The translations under genes and the position numbers were made by a program. A stretch of 64,000 nt of DNA, from assembly GCA_030018455.1 (NCBI GenBank), contig JASEFU010000002.1:62001-126000 (forward strand). The letters run 5' to 3'. Positions 36,181 to 45,204 of this stretch are shown one piece after another. The notes beneath the pieces were generated by a model. That model was given only the letters and a program-made list of their open reading frames with translations, did not search any database and had not been told where the DNA came from. How positions within the stretch are numbered: position 1 is the first letter of the stretch; each line of letters opens with the position of its first letter. The stretch comes from Dehalococcoidia bacterium. GTDB lineage: Bacteria > Chloroflexota > Dehalococcoidia > DSTF01 > JALHUB01.

Positions 36181-36208
36181 TTGACAAGCGGTTCGATACC
36201 GCCATAAT
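36181..36208 (+). promoter_or_regulatory. Strong promoter upstream of a broken surface-protein gene
   Basis: Perfect TTGACA at 36181-36186, a 16-base spacer and CATAAT at 36203-36208. It is about 55 bases before the ATG of the pseudogene at 36264, so promoter and ribosome site outlived the coding frame. Confidence 0.55.
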
Positions 36209-36263
36209 TGCCCCGCTGGTGGCTTTTTGCTGAGACCCCGCCGAGATGCGCAGGAGGCGCATT

Positions 36264-37429
36264 ATGCGCGGCCGACGTCTCGTTGTAGCCATATCCGGCC
36301 TCTTATCTATCGGATGCGCATTGTTCTCCTCGGGATCGTTACCTGCGGCGGGTGGGAGGCCGGCGTCACCAGAGCTTCCCCCGGGGCGATAACCTTCCGC
36401 GAGCGGAGCGGACCCGGAGCACCCCAACGGAGGCTTTCAGTTCACCCTCGAGCTCGCGGTCGCGGTTGGCGTTCTGGAGATACGCGACTTCGGCAGTGAG
36501 AGCTTCTCCGAGGTCTCCCGTCTTAACGATCTGAACGACCTGCTGGCGAAGTTCCCGGCCACCGGGGCTGAGATCTGGGACGAAGCCGCCCGAGAAGTCG
36601 CCGCCGGCGAAGGCCGCGGTATCGGTGAGGGAGGTGGCCGTCGCCGACTCGACGGCGGCGGACACGCGTCAGCGGCTCAAGCGTCGTCATCTGGCGGACG
36701 CACGAGCGGGCAGGCAACGGTGGCTCGCGGACGGTAGAGGCGTTCCAGGGCGACGTTGCCATAGCGGGAGGCGCGGGCGCCGGCCAGATGCGTCCTATCG
36801 CCTCCAACACCGATGACACGCTGACACTGGCTGGCGGCGACGCATGGACAACCGTTCCTGACAGCACCTCCAGGTACGTCGCCGTGAAGCCCGGGCATGA
36901 CCTCATTGCCATCTCGCGTGACAGGGTCTTCTGGCTCGAAGAGACGACGACACTTCTCGGCTTTGCCCGGCTGGAGCGCGCCGAGAATATCCTTGACATC
37001 CGCCGTGCCGTGAGGCTGATGCCCAACACCCACAATTTCCTCGCCGCCGACAACAAGCCGTTCAACGACATCGGCACCAATTTGGGCCCCGGCACCGGCA
37101 ATACCGGCGAGGACAGAGACGGTGACGGCGTGAAAAACAGCGTCGACAACCGCCCCCTGGTCGCAAACCCCGATCAGAAGGACGCGAACGGCAACCGCAT
37201 CGGAGACGCCTGCTAGGTCGTGCCCACGCCGACGCCCACGCCGCGGCCGGGGGTCGACGGCGCCGTCAAGCTGTCAGCCGCCTATGCCGCCGCCGCGGCA
37301 GACGATGCCCCCGGGAGCTCGTCATTGCCGATGGCGGCCTATCTGGTGTTGGGCGCGGGCCTGTTCTGTGTGCTCCTCGCCGTCGCGCTTGGCGGCTGGC
37401 ACATGGCAATGGTGCGACGGAAGAGCTAG
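36264..37429 (+). pseudogene. Broken secreted protein with thrombospondin type 3-like end and C-terminal anchor
   Basis: One ancestral gene can be pieced together. It starts at ATG 36264 (after AGGAGG) with a signal peptide (VVAISGLLSIGCALFSS). The frame hits TAA at 36390, then continues in the same frame (HPNGGFQFTLELAVAVGV) to about 36600. One or two frameshifts between about 36600 and 36670 move it to the frame read from 36788. That part (VVIWRTHERAGNGG, later EDRDGDGVKNSVDNRPLVA) ends in a calcium-loop repeat like thrombospondin type 3, with the expected Cys of DNCP changed to Arg. TAG at 37214 then interrupts, and the same frame resumes as PTPTPTPRPG plus a membrane helix (AAYLVLGAGLFCVLLAVAL) to 37429. 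Multiple lesions argue for real decay, though assembly errors remain possible. Confidence 0.65.
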
Positions 37430-37660
37430 CCGCGCGCTCAGGCGAAACGCAAGGCCTAACGAGGGGCGCCCGTTTCCGCGCCCCTCCTCGTCGATTGAGC
37501 GGCGCAGCGCGCCGGCGCGCGCGGCCTGCGCGGTCCGGCGTCCCATCGCCGGGAGTGCGGCGCGGCGTAAACATCTTCCTCTCACGCTCGAAATACCGCT
37601 TGCCGCCCTGATCGGAGTACAATCTCAATCGGAGCCGCCCACGACAACGGGAGACGCGGG

Positions 37661-40051
37661 ATGACATCAACTCCTCAGGCGCCGTCAATCTGGTCGCCTT
37701 CCCCGGCCCTGTCGCCGCGCGTCCGGCGCCTTCGCGACGAGTTCTTCGCCTTCGCGGAGCGCGAGCACTTCCGCAATGAGGTCCGGCCCTACGGCAGTGG
37801 CGTCCCCTGGGACGCGGTATGGTCACCCTATCATTGGGGAGTCGTGCCGGAGATGTACCCGCTGTTCGACGCTATCGGCGATTGCCTGCTCGCCGCCGCC
37901 GAGTCCGTCCCGCTCCCCGACGGCTTCTGGAAGGAGCCGCTTGTCGTGCGCCGCGCCCTCTTCTTCCGCGAGGTTGTGGAGCGGCATCTGCCCGTGAAAA
38001 TCCTGGACGGCGAGCTGATCGTCGGTTCCTACTTCAACACAGCGCTTTCCAAGACGCACACGAAGCGTGAGTCGCGCCAGTGGCGAAAGGGCGTCAAGCG
38101 CTGGCTGCGGGAGGCGCGGCGGCTGAACGATGCCGGCGTGGGGAACTGCGGCGCGGTCCCCGGACACCTCGTGCCAGACTACCCGAAGGTGCTCCGCCTG
38201 GGCTTCAGGGGCATTGCCGCCGGACTGGAGGAGATGCGCGGACGCGAACCACCGGGCGAAAGGCGCGACCTCCTCCGCGCCCTGATAGCCTGCTGCGAGG
38301 CGGCTATCGCCTTCGCCGCCCGCTATGCCGACGAGGCGCAGCGGCTTGCCCGCGAGGAAGGCGATCCGGCGCGTCGCGCGGAACTAGAGGAGATAGCGCG
38401 CATCTGCCGTCAGGTCCCCGCTGGGCCGGCGACGACCTTCCACGAGGCGCTGCAATCGCTCTGGTTTGCCCACATGCTCGTGATGGCCGCCGAGTCATAC
38501 CCCGGCCCCGGCCTCTCACCCGGCCGCATAGACCAGTACCTCTTCCCCTACTACCGCGCCGATATCGACGCCGGCCGGCTCGACAGGCAGCAGGCCCGGG
38601 AGTTGCTCCGGTGCTTCTGGATCAAGCACAACTACGCCTACGACTATCAGGGCCGCATCGGCAACCAGGGGATCAACTCCGGGTTCGGCCAGCTCGTGAC
38701 CCTCGGCGGCACGAACGCCGACGGCAGCGACGCCTCGAACGACCTCACGTGGCTGATGCTGGACGTCATCGAAGAGATGAACCTGCTGGAGCCGAAGCCC
38801 AACATCCGACTGCACGCGAACACGCCGGAGCCGTTGCTGCGCCGCGTCGCCGAGATGACGGCCCGCGCCCAGGGCTCGCCCTTCCTGCTGAACTTCGACG
38901 AGGCGGCCATCCGCGGCCTCGCCTGGCAGGGCCTTCCCGCCGACCAGCTCTGGGACTACGCCCCCGTCGGCTGCCTAGAGAATACCCTCCAGGGCTGCGA
39001 CCGCTCGGGCACCGTCGACGTTAACCTCAACCTTGCGAAAGCCGTGGAACTCGCCCTCAACGACGGCAGGGACATGGCGACGGGCGCGCAGATCGGGCCG
39101 CGCACCGGCGACCCGCGGTCGTTCGCCGATTTCGGCGCCTTCTTTGACGCCTTCAAGCGACAACTCAAGTCGCTTCTCGGTCAGCTCGTCGCCTGCAACG
39201 ACCAGGCCGACGCCCTTCGCGCCCGCTTCGAGCCTACGCCTTACCTGAGCGTGCTCGTCGACGGCTGCGCCGAGAGCGGTCGCGACGTCACTTCGGGCGG
39301 CGCAAGACACAACTACATCACCGTCGAGGGCGTCGCCCTGGCAACCACGGTCGATTCCCTTCTCGCGGTCAAGCAGGTCGTCTTCGAGGACAGGCGCGCC
39401 ACGATGGAAGAGCTGCTGGCCGCCATCCGCGCCAATTTCGACGGATATGAGGCGTTGCGTCAGACGCTCTCCAACCGCGCGCCGAAATACGGCACCGACG
39501 ACCCCGATGCCGACGGCCTGGCCCGCGAGGTCTCGCGCTTCTGGACAGAGGAGGCCTTCCGCCACGTCTCGCCCGCGACGGGTAAACGCTACCGGGGCGG
39601 CTATCTCTCTTGGAACTACTGGATTGGTTATGCGCCGTTGACGGCTGCCACTCCAGACGGACGCCGGCGCGGGACGTACCTCTCGAACGGGGTCTGCCCC
39701 GTGGTCGGGGCCGACCGCGAGGGACTCACGGCGGTCATCCGCTCCGTGGGGCAGCTGGGGCTGGAGACGGCGCCCAACGGGGCGTCGCACACCCTGACGG
39801 TCAGCCCGTCACTCCTCCGCGATGAAGAACATGTCGACAAGTTCGTCGCCCTCCTTCGCGCCTATTGTCGCGTGGGTGGCACTGCCCTCCAGATCAACGT
39901 CATCGATCCCGAGACGCTGCGAAACGCTCAGGCCGATCCCGAGACCTATCGCAACCTGCTGGTGCGCGTGACGGGCTACAATGCGTACTTCGTGACGTTG
40001 GGACGGGAGATACAAGACGAGATCATCGCCCGCGAGGCAGGAAGACTGTGA
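37661..40051 (+). CDS. Glycyl radical enzyme (PFL-like, function unknown)
   Basis: A 796-residue glycyl radical enzyme. The C-terminal glycine loop RVTGYNAYFVTLGREIQDE carries the radical at about G772, and the active-site loop is APVGCLEN with C438 and E440. The Cys-x-Glu arrangement is found in dehydratases, decarboxylases and C-S or C-N lyases of the family, not in pyruvate formate-lyase itself (Cys-Cys). The substrate cannot be named. The activase at 26696-27682 is a likely partner, 10 kb away. A GGGAG site precedes the ATG, and a TACAAT box lies at 37618-37623. The stop overlaps the next gene as GTGA, so the flavoprotein is coupled to it. Confidence 0.9.
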   Translation: MTSTPQAPSIWSPSPALSPRVRRLRDEFFAFAEREHFRNEVRPYGSGVPWDAVWSPYHWGVVPEMYPLFDAIGDCLLAAAESVPLPDGFWKEPLVVRRALFFREVVERHLPVKILDGELIVGSYFNTALSKTHTKRESRQWRKGVKRWLREARRLNDAGVGNCGAVPGHLVPDYPKVLRLGFRGIAAGLEEMRGREPPGERRDLLRALIACCEAAIAFAARYADEAQRLAREEGDPARRAELEEIARICRQVPAGPATTFHEALQSLWFAHMLVMAAESYPGPGLSPGRIDQYLFPYYRADIDAGRLDRQQARELLRCFWIKHNYAYDYQGRIGNQGINSGFGQLVTLGGTNADGSDASNDLTWLMLDVIEEMNLLEPKPNIRLHANTPEPLLRRVAEMTARAQGSPFLLNFDEAAIRGLAWQGLPADQLWDYAPVGCLENTLQGCDRSGTVDVNLNLAKAVELALNDGRDMATGAQIGPRTGDPRSFADFGAFFDAFKRQLKSLLGQLVACNDQADALRARFEPTPYLSVLVDGCAESGRDVTSGGARHNYITVEGVALATTVDSLLAVKQVVFEDRRATMEELLAAIRANFDGYEALRQTLSNRAPKYGTDDPDADGLAREVSRFWTEEAFRHVSPATGKRYRGGYLSWNYWIGYAPLTAATPDGRRRGTYLSNGVCPVVGADREGLTAVIRSVGQLGLETAPNGASHTLTVSPSLLRDEEHVDKFVALLRAYCRVGGTALQINVIDPETLRNAQADPETYRNLLVRVTGYNAYFVTLGREIQDEIIAREAGRL

Positions 40052-40878
40052 TCGCCGCTGCTCCGCCGCAAACGAGTCTCACTTCCGAGGCGGTTCGCGC
40101 CCTGTCCGGCCTTCGGACGCCTAAGTTCCTCGCCACTCGCAACGAGGAGGGCGTCGCCAACGTCGTCCCCGTCCTCTCGCTCGACGCCTTCGACGACAGG
40201 ACGCTGGTCTTCGGTGAAATGATGGTCTGGAAGACGAAGCGCAACCTGGAAGCCGATGCCCGCGTCTCCGTCCTCGTTCTCGCGCCCGACCTCCGCTGCT
40301 GGACGATCAGGGGCCGCTTTGTCGGCTTCGAGCGCAGCGGCCCCCGTTTCGACCGTGTCGCCGCGTCGCCGGACGCCCGCTACAATCCCTACGGCAGCTA
40401 CCGGAGCGCAGGCGTAATCGAGGTGCTGGAGACCGCAGGCGCCTCCCGGGTTTCGCAGCGGGAACTCCTGCTGGGGACGCTTCGAGGCCGTGTGCTGGCG
40501 CGCCGCTTGGCCGCCGGCGGCCGGCCGGTCATGCCCGTCCAGGTGAAGGAAAAGTTCGACAGGCTGAAAGCGGTGAAGGCCCTCGCCTGCGTGGACCCGG
40601 ACGGCGGGCCTCATTGCGTGCCCGCCATGCCGGCAGTCGCAGCGGGCAGGGGCCGGCTCGTCTTGGGCGGCGCCGCCGTCGATGCCGTCGCCGCTCTCCC
40701 CGGCGGCGCGCCGCTGGCGGCTGCTGTGCTCAGCCTGGAGCCGGTCGCGTACCAGGTGAAAGGGCGCTTCGCCGGCCTGCGGCGGAGCCTGGGACAGTCT
40801 TTTGCGGTCCTCGATGTTCTTGAAGCCTACAGCGCGTCGCCGCCGCTGCCGGGCCATCTCTTGCCTATGAAGCCTTGA
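40048..40878 (+). CDS. Pyridoxamine 5'-phosphate oxidase-like split-barrel protein
   Basis: A 276-residue protein with an N-terminal FMN-binding split barrel (LRTPKFLATRNEEGVANVVP, LVFGEMMVWKTKRNLEADA) and a second, shorter half (KALACVDPDGGPHCVPAMPA) that looks like a repeat. The family includes PNP oxidase, heme oxygenases and F420-dependent reductases, and function is not fixed by sequence. The GTG at 40048 overlaps the glycyl radical enzyme stop. A role in protecting or repairing the oxygen-sensitive enzyme is possible but only inferred. Confidence 0.8.
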   Translation: MIAAAPPQTSLTSEAVRALSGLRTPKFLATRNEEGVANVVPVLSLDAFDDRTLVFGEMMVWKTKRNLEADARVSVLVLAPDLRCWTIRGRFVGFERSGPRFDRVAASPDARYNPYGSYRSAGVIEVLETAGASRVSQRELLLGTLRGRVLARRLAAGGRPVMPVQVKEKFDRLKAVKALACVDPDGGPHCVPAMPAVAAGRGRLVLGGAAVDAVAALPGGAPLAAAVLSLEPVAYQVKGRFAGLRRSLGQSFAVLDVLEAYSASPPLPGHLLPMKP

Positions 40879-40987
40879 GATCATCCCGGGCGCTCCGTCC
40901 TCGATCTTCGCGCTTTACCTGCGCTACCATCCTCTCATCTGGCCGGCCGTGAGGGCCGGACGCAAGGTCGAGCGCAGGAGGAGCTTC

Positions 40988-42007
40988 ATGAACCAGAATC
41001 TTTCCAGACGAGAAGTGCTGCGCGCGTCCGCGGTCGCCGTCGCCGCGGGTGGGCTGGCGCTGGCAGCGTGTAATGACGGCGGCCGGAAGTCGCCTGGTTC
41101 GAACTCCGCGATTCCGGCAACGGGCGCAACGCCGACGCCATCGCCGGATGCCGGCCCTGCCGTGCACCCCCTTATCCGCGATGGGAAGGTGATGGTGGTG
41201 CCCGGCGTTTATGACGTCCTCTCGGCGAAGATTGCCGAGCGCACTGGCTTTCCGGTCGTGGTGGTGACGGGCTACGGGGCGTCGGCGAGCCACCTGGGCG
41301 AGCCCGACTTCGGCCTACTCACCCAGACGGAGATGCGGGACGTGGTGCGCCGGATCACGTCTGCCGTCGGAATCGCGGTGGTGGTCGACGGCGATACCGG
41401 CTACGGCGGCCCTCTCAACGTGCAGCGGCTCGTGCGTGAGCTGATCCGGATGGGCGCGAGGGGGGTCATCCTCGAGGACCAGCGCTGGCCCAAGCGGTGC
41501 GGGCATATGCGCGGCAAAGAGGTCGTCGATGCGGAGGAGCACGCCGCCAAGATCCGGGCGGCGCGGGACGCGATAGGCGACGCCCCGTTCTTGCTGACGG
41601 CGCGCACCGATGCCCTGGAGACGCACGGCCTCGACGAAGCGATCAGCAGGGCCCGCCGGTACAAGGAAGCCGGCGCCAACATACTCTTCGTCGAGGGGCC
41701 GCGGTCCCGTGAGGAGCTGCGACGCATCGGCCGGGAGCTGCCCCCGCCGCTCGCGGTCAATCTCATCGAGGGCGGCCGCACTCCTCTCTGCTCCCTGGAG
41801 GAGCTTGCCGAGATGGGGTTCTTCAGCATCGGTTTTGTCCTTTCCGGTCTTTACGCCGCTGCCCGCGCGCTCGAACGCACGTATGCGGAGATCCGGAAGG
41901 AGGGGACGACGATCGGCTTGGGCGACAGCATGTTCTCGTTCGACGAGTTCAACTCGCTCATCGGCGCCGAAACCAGGTACGCCGAGGACGAGCGCTATCG
42001 CCCGTGA
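40988..42007 (+). CDS. Predicted Tat-exported lipoprotein of the isocitrate lyase/PEP mutase superfamily
   Basis: A 339-residue protein. Its N-terminus has a twin-arginine motif (SRREVLRAS, R7/R8), a hydrophobic stretch and a lipobox ending LALAAC with C28. A Thr/Pro/Ser linker follows. The rest is an isocitrate lyase/PEP mutase barrel with the Mg site DGDTGYG (134-140) and the catalytic loop WPKRCGHM (K169-H173, C171). Members of this superfamily cleave or rearrange 2-methylisocitrate, oxaloacetate or phosphonates in the cytoplasm, so export is unusual. GAGGAG precedes the ATG. The substrate is unknown. Confidence 0.8.
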   Translation: MNQNLSRREVLRASAVAVAAGGLALAACNDGGRKSPGSNSAIPATGATPTPSPDAGPAVHPLIRDGKVMVVPGVYDVLSAKIAERTGFPVVVVTGYGASASHLGEPDFGLLTQTEMRDVVRRITSAVGIAVVVDGDTGYGGPLNVQRLVRELIRMGARGVILEDQRWPKRCGHMRGKEVVDAEEHAAKIRAARDAIGDAPFLLTARTDALETHGLDEAISRARRYKEAGANILFVEGPRSREELRRIGRELPPPLAVNLIEGGRTPLCSLEELAEMGFFSIGFVLSGLYAAARALERTYAEIRKEGTTIGLGDSMFSFDEFNSLIGAETRYAEDERYRP

Positions 42008-42105
42008 GCCAGCGCGGCGAAAGGCGGTGCGGCCGGATTACTGTCCGGGAACGACAGACGCGGCGCGCCGGTTCTCGCGCCTCGAGGCAGAAGGCGTCCT
42101 CCGGT

Positions 42106-42774
42106 CTAAACGTCGGGGGAGATGATGCCGCGGCGGATGGCATGCTTCAGCAGCTCCAGACGGTTGTGCACGCCCAGCTTCTCCATCAGCCGCGCGCGGT
42201 GGTTGTGGACGGTGTGCTCGCTGATCATCAGGATCTGCGCTATCTCACGGTTGGAGTTCCCCAGCGCGACGAGGTGCAGTATCTCCCTCTCCCGATCGGT
42301 CAGGCCGTCGTATGGGGCCTTCTCCTCGCCGCTCTTGATCTTGTCAAGGTAGTCGTTGACCAGGAGCTTCGCCACCTTCGGGTTGAGGTAGCACTGGCCC
42401 TGGTGGACGGAGCGGATTCCCGTGAGCACCTCCCACTCCGGCGCCGACTTTGTGACGTAGCCGTCGGCGCCCGACTGGATCGCCTGGAAAAAGTACTCCT
42501 CGTTGTCATGCATCGTGAGAAAGAGGATGCGCACGTCTGGCCGCGCGCTCTTTATCCGACGGGCCGCCTCCAGCCCGCTCAGGCCGGGGAGGCTGATATC
42601 CATCACGACTACGTTCGGCGAGAGTTCTTCCACCATGCCGGCGGCCTCCATGCCGTCCCTGGCTTCGCCGACCACGTCCATATCGGACTGGGACTCGATG
42701 ATAAGGCGAAGTCCGGTGCGCACCACCAGATGGTCTTCCACTATGAGCACCCGGATTCTTCGCGCGTTCTCCAT
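42106..42774 (-). CDS. NarL/LuxR-family response regulator
   Basis: A 222-residue regulator. The receiver has the acidic pair in IVEDH, D59 as phospho-acceptor (VVVMDIS) and Lys in VTKSAPEW. The C-terminal LuxR helix-turn-helix reads LTDREREILHLVALGNSNREIA. It is 13 bases downstream of its sensor kinase on the minus strand. Its target genes are not visible, although an inverted repeat lies in the kinase upstream region. Confidence 0.9.
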   Translation of the reverse strand: MENARRIRVLIVEDHLVVRTGLRLIIESQSDMDVVGEARDGMEAAGMVEELSPNVVVMDISLPGLSGLEAARRIKSARPDVRILFLTMHDNEEYFFQAIQSGADGYVTKSAPEWEVLTGIRSVHQGQCYLNPKVAKLLVNDYLDKIKSGEEKAPYDGLTDREREILHLVALGNSNREIAQILMISEHTVHNHRARLMEKLGVHNRLELLKHAIRRGIISPDV

Positions 42775-42787
42775 GGAGCGGTCTCCC

Positions 42788-44293
42788 TCAAACAGATGCG
42801 CCGGCGGCGCCTATTCCGGCATCTGCGGATGGCGGGGGCGGTACGCTGACAACGAGGCGCGTGCCCTGGCCGCTGGCTGACGACAGATCCAGACGGGCGC
42901 CCAGGAGCAGGCAGCGCTCCTGAATTCCGAATAACCCCAGATGCTTGCCGCTATCGGGCCCGAGGGCCTTGTCGACGTCGAAGCCGACGCCGTCGTCTTC
43001 GACGATAAGGACCAGCGGTCGGCGGGACCCCGCGTACAGACAGACGCGAGCCTTGCTCGCCTGCGCGTGCTTTGCGACATTGGTCAGCCCTTCCTGGGCG
43101 ATGCGGAACAGGGCGATCTCGGTCTCGGCGGGTAGCCTGCCGTTAATGCCCGAGGCCTCGAACTCGACAGGCAGGCCGACGCGGCCGGAAAACGTCTTTA
43201 CATAATCGCGGAGAGCGGGCACGAGACCCAGATCATCGAGGGTACTGGGCCGCAGGTCGAGCGCCACGTTGCGGATCATGTCCATCGCCTCCACAGTGAG
43301 GCCGCGCAGGGAAGATATCTCCTCTCGAAGGCGGGCAGAGGAGACGGTCTGCTCCAGGCGGCTCAGCCCGAGGTGCAGGCCGGTCAGCGACTGGCTCGCC
43401 TGGTCGTGGAGCTCGCGGGCCACGCGCAGCCGCTCGTCCTCCTGTGCCTTGACCACCATCGTGATGTTCTTATGCAGCAGCGCAATGCGCTCCTCACGTG
43501 TGCGCAGCGCTTCGGCATGGAGGTGCACCAGCTCGTCCCGCACCTTTTGCAGCGTGTCCATCATGTCGTTGAGGGCGGCGGCGACCGTCTGGAATTCGTC
43601 GCCCCCGGAGAGGGCGAGCCGCTCGCCGAAATCGCCCCGTCGCACCCGCTCCGTCGCCCCGATCAGCGCCTGCAGGCGGCGGTGGATGTAGGTGCTGAGC
43701 GGATGCCCCATCCCGAAAACCAGCGCCGCGACCGCTGCCAGCCCGCCGACGAGGACGTACCGCGCGCGCCCGAGCGTCGAATACTGGTCATCGGTGGCCA
43801 CGCGGGCGTCCACGAGCGCCTGCTGGAAGACGCTGTCCGCCTCCTCGGTGAGCGAGCCGAAGGCGGCCGCCGAATCGGCGTAGAGGGCGAGGGCCTCCTC
43901 AGACTCCCCGGCGTCGGCCAGCCCGATCATCTTCTGATGCAACGAAAGATAGGAAGTGTACTCGCGGGTGAAGGAGGACGGCGGAGCCCCTCCGTTTTCC
44001 AGGCCGACCCAGTATTCCGCCATTTGCCTGCCGATGGAACTGACGGTGGCGGCGAGGTTGCCCGCGATCTGCTCATGGTCCTCGCTGGTGATGTATTGCA
44101 GTTCCAGCGAGCGCAACTGCGAAATCTCTTCGGCGATATCGCCGGCCTGCTCGATCCGCGGCCACTGGAGAGAGCTGAGGCGGGCGGAAGTGTCGTGCGC
44201 CTTCGAGAGGTCCTGGAAGACGAAATAGCCGAGGAGGCCGAGCGCCGCCAGCAGCACGTTGAACCCGATGACCAGCTTCAGGCGGATCGGCAC
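42788..44293 (-). CDS. NarX-type sensor histidine kinase (HisKA_3)
   Basis: A 501-residue membrane kinase from the GTG at 44293. An N-terminal transmembrane helix (LVIGFNVLLAALGLLGYFVF) is followed by an extracytoplasmic helical sensor of about 150 residues and a second helix (YVLVGGLAAVAALVFGMG). A HAMP region and the dimerisation box RELHDQASQSLTGLH come next, with the phospho-His near residue 296. The ATPase has NVAKHAQA, DDGVGFD and GLFGIQERC. A longer frame to 44404 contains an ATG at 44377. The four-helix-like sensor resembles chemoreceptor 4HB domains; its ligand is unknown. Confidence 0.88.
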   Translation of the reverse strand: MPIRLKLVIGFNVLLAALGLLGYFVFQDLSKAHDTSARLSSLQWPRIEQAGDIAEEISQLRSLELQYITSEDHEQIAGNLAATVSSIGRQMAEYWVGLENGGAPPSSFTREYTSYLSLHQKMIGLADAGESEEALALYADSAAAFGSLTEEADSVFQQALVDARVATDDQYSTLGRARYVLVGGLAAVAALVFGMGHPLSTYIHRRLQALIGATERVRRGDFGERLALSGGDEFQTVAAALNDMMDTLQKVRDELVHLHAEALRTREERIALLHKNITMVVKAQEDERLRVARELHDQASQSLTGLHLGLSRLEQTVSSARLREEISSLRGLTVEAMDMIRNVALDLRPSTLDDLGLVPALRDYVKTFSGRVGLPVEFEASGINGRLPAETEIALFRIAQEGLTNVAKHAQASKARVCLYAGSRRPLVLIVEDDGVGFDVDKALGPDSGKHLGLFGIQERCLLLGARLDLSSASGQGTRLVVSVPPPPSADAGIGAAGASV

Positions 44294-44724
44294 GGTCACC
44301 GCCCTTCGGAAGTCTCGGGGAACTGCGGCATCGCGCGACGTTCGGCCCGCGTTCCGTTCGCGGCACTTCGTGGGCATCCTGCGCTCGTCGCCACGCTCAT
44401 GCACGGCCCGCCGGCGCTGGAACTTGGCCGGCGCAGGCGAGCGGACGCCATTGCGGATGCCCTGAGACCGTCGGTTGTGGTTGCTATGGGCGAGTGTGTC
44501 GGTGCCATCACACTCATACGCCCCGTTGCCCTCCGTTCCCGAACTCTTCCCCCTCCAGAAAGCGCCTCCCGGCAGCCGGTGAGAGGAGGGGCACGGCGTA
44601 AAGATGCCCTAATATTGACATCTTAAGCTGTATTATGCCACAAAAGTACCCAAAAGTGGAGCAGCAGGCTGGTGGTGCCCGCTCCGCCGTTATTGTAAGA
44701 TCAAAAGGCGAAGGAGCTGCCGTC
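44294..44724. other. 431-base intergenic region between divergent genes
   Basis: No gene is seen. It includes the possible N-terminal extension of the kinase, an inverted repeat at 44492-44515, and an AT-rich patch at 44611-44660 with TTGACA (44615-44620) and TATTAT (44631-44636) too close to form one promoter. A TAAGAT box at 44696-44701 could serve the Cys-rich gene. Confidence 0.5.
44492..44515. repeat. Inverted repeat GAGTGTG / CACACTC
   Basis: Perfect 7-base arms at 44492-44498 and 44509-44515 with a 10-base loop, about 200 bases upstream of the kinase start. A possible operator or hairpin. Confidence 0.4.
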
Positions 44725-45204
44725 ATGAGCGCTGATGCCGCACAAGAATTCGTTGACGAGCTCCTGCGTGCTGATCGAGACGAAATCGTCCGTGGTTTTT
44801 GCCGCGGTTTCGCCAATCTGGACGCGGCTTCCGGCACCGCTCTTCTGTCGGAGATGGCAGGGGCTTGCCGCAACTGCTTCCTCCGCCGCGCCGATTTCCC
44901 CGATGGCCTCACCCTGGAAGGCCTGATCGAACGCCTGGAGACTGCCGGGCCGCACCGCATCGAAATCCGGCGCGTGGAGAAAGAGATCATCTGGAGCGAG
45001 CTCCTGGAGGGCCGCTGCGCTTGCCCCCTCGTCCGGCTCGGCACCGTACCCCTCTGTCCCAGACTTTGCGACTGTGCCGTCGAGTGGCTGCGTGGCCTGA
45101 TCGAGAAGTACCACGGGGGAAATGTCACCGTGGAGCTCGTGGAGTCGGTGGCGGGCGGTTCCCAATCGTGCGTCTTTCGCGTCAAGCTCGGAGCGGCCCC
45201 CTAG
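44725..45204 (+). CDS. Cys-rich small protein, possibly a V4R/ATC-hydrolase-like sensor
   Basis: A 159-residue protein that I can only partly place. Cys occur in ACRNCFLRR and in a compact cluster CACPLVRLGTVPLCPRLCDC, followed by VTVELVESVAGGSQSCVFR, a pattern like the C-terminal metal-binding part of V4R-type or related small sensors. The start at 44725 follows AAGGAG. The end shares a CTAG with the convergent decarboxylase gene, so both stops use the same four bases. Role unknown; a metal or redox ligand is plausible from the Cys cluster. Confidence 0.65.
   Translation: MSADAAQEFVDELLRADRDEIVRGFCRGFANLDAASGTALLSEMAGACRNCFLRRADFPDGLTLEGLIERLETAGPHRIEIRRVEKEIIWSELLEGRCACPLVRLGTVPLCPRLCDCAVEWLRGLIEKYHGGNVTVELVESVAGGSQSCVFRVKLGAAP

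Noticed and set aside
36366-36665. 99-residue frame on - inside the broken surface-protein gene
   Set aside because: The + strand reads as a recognisable continuation of the same protein; the - frame is its shadow.
42032-42047. CCGGA-N6-TCCGG between convergent genes as a terminator
   Set aside because: Only 5 base pairs and no T-run, not enough to call.
44611-44636. TTGACA plus TATTAT as a promoter of the Cys-rich gene
   Set aside because: The spacer is only 10 bases, too short for a sigma-70-type promoter.
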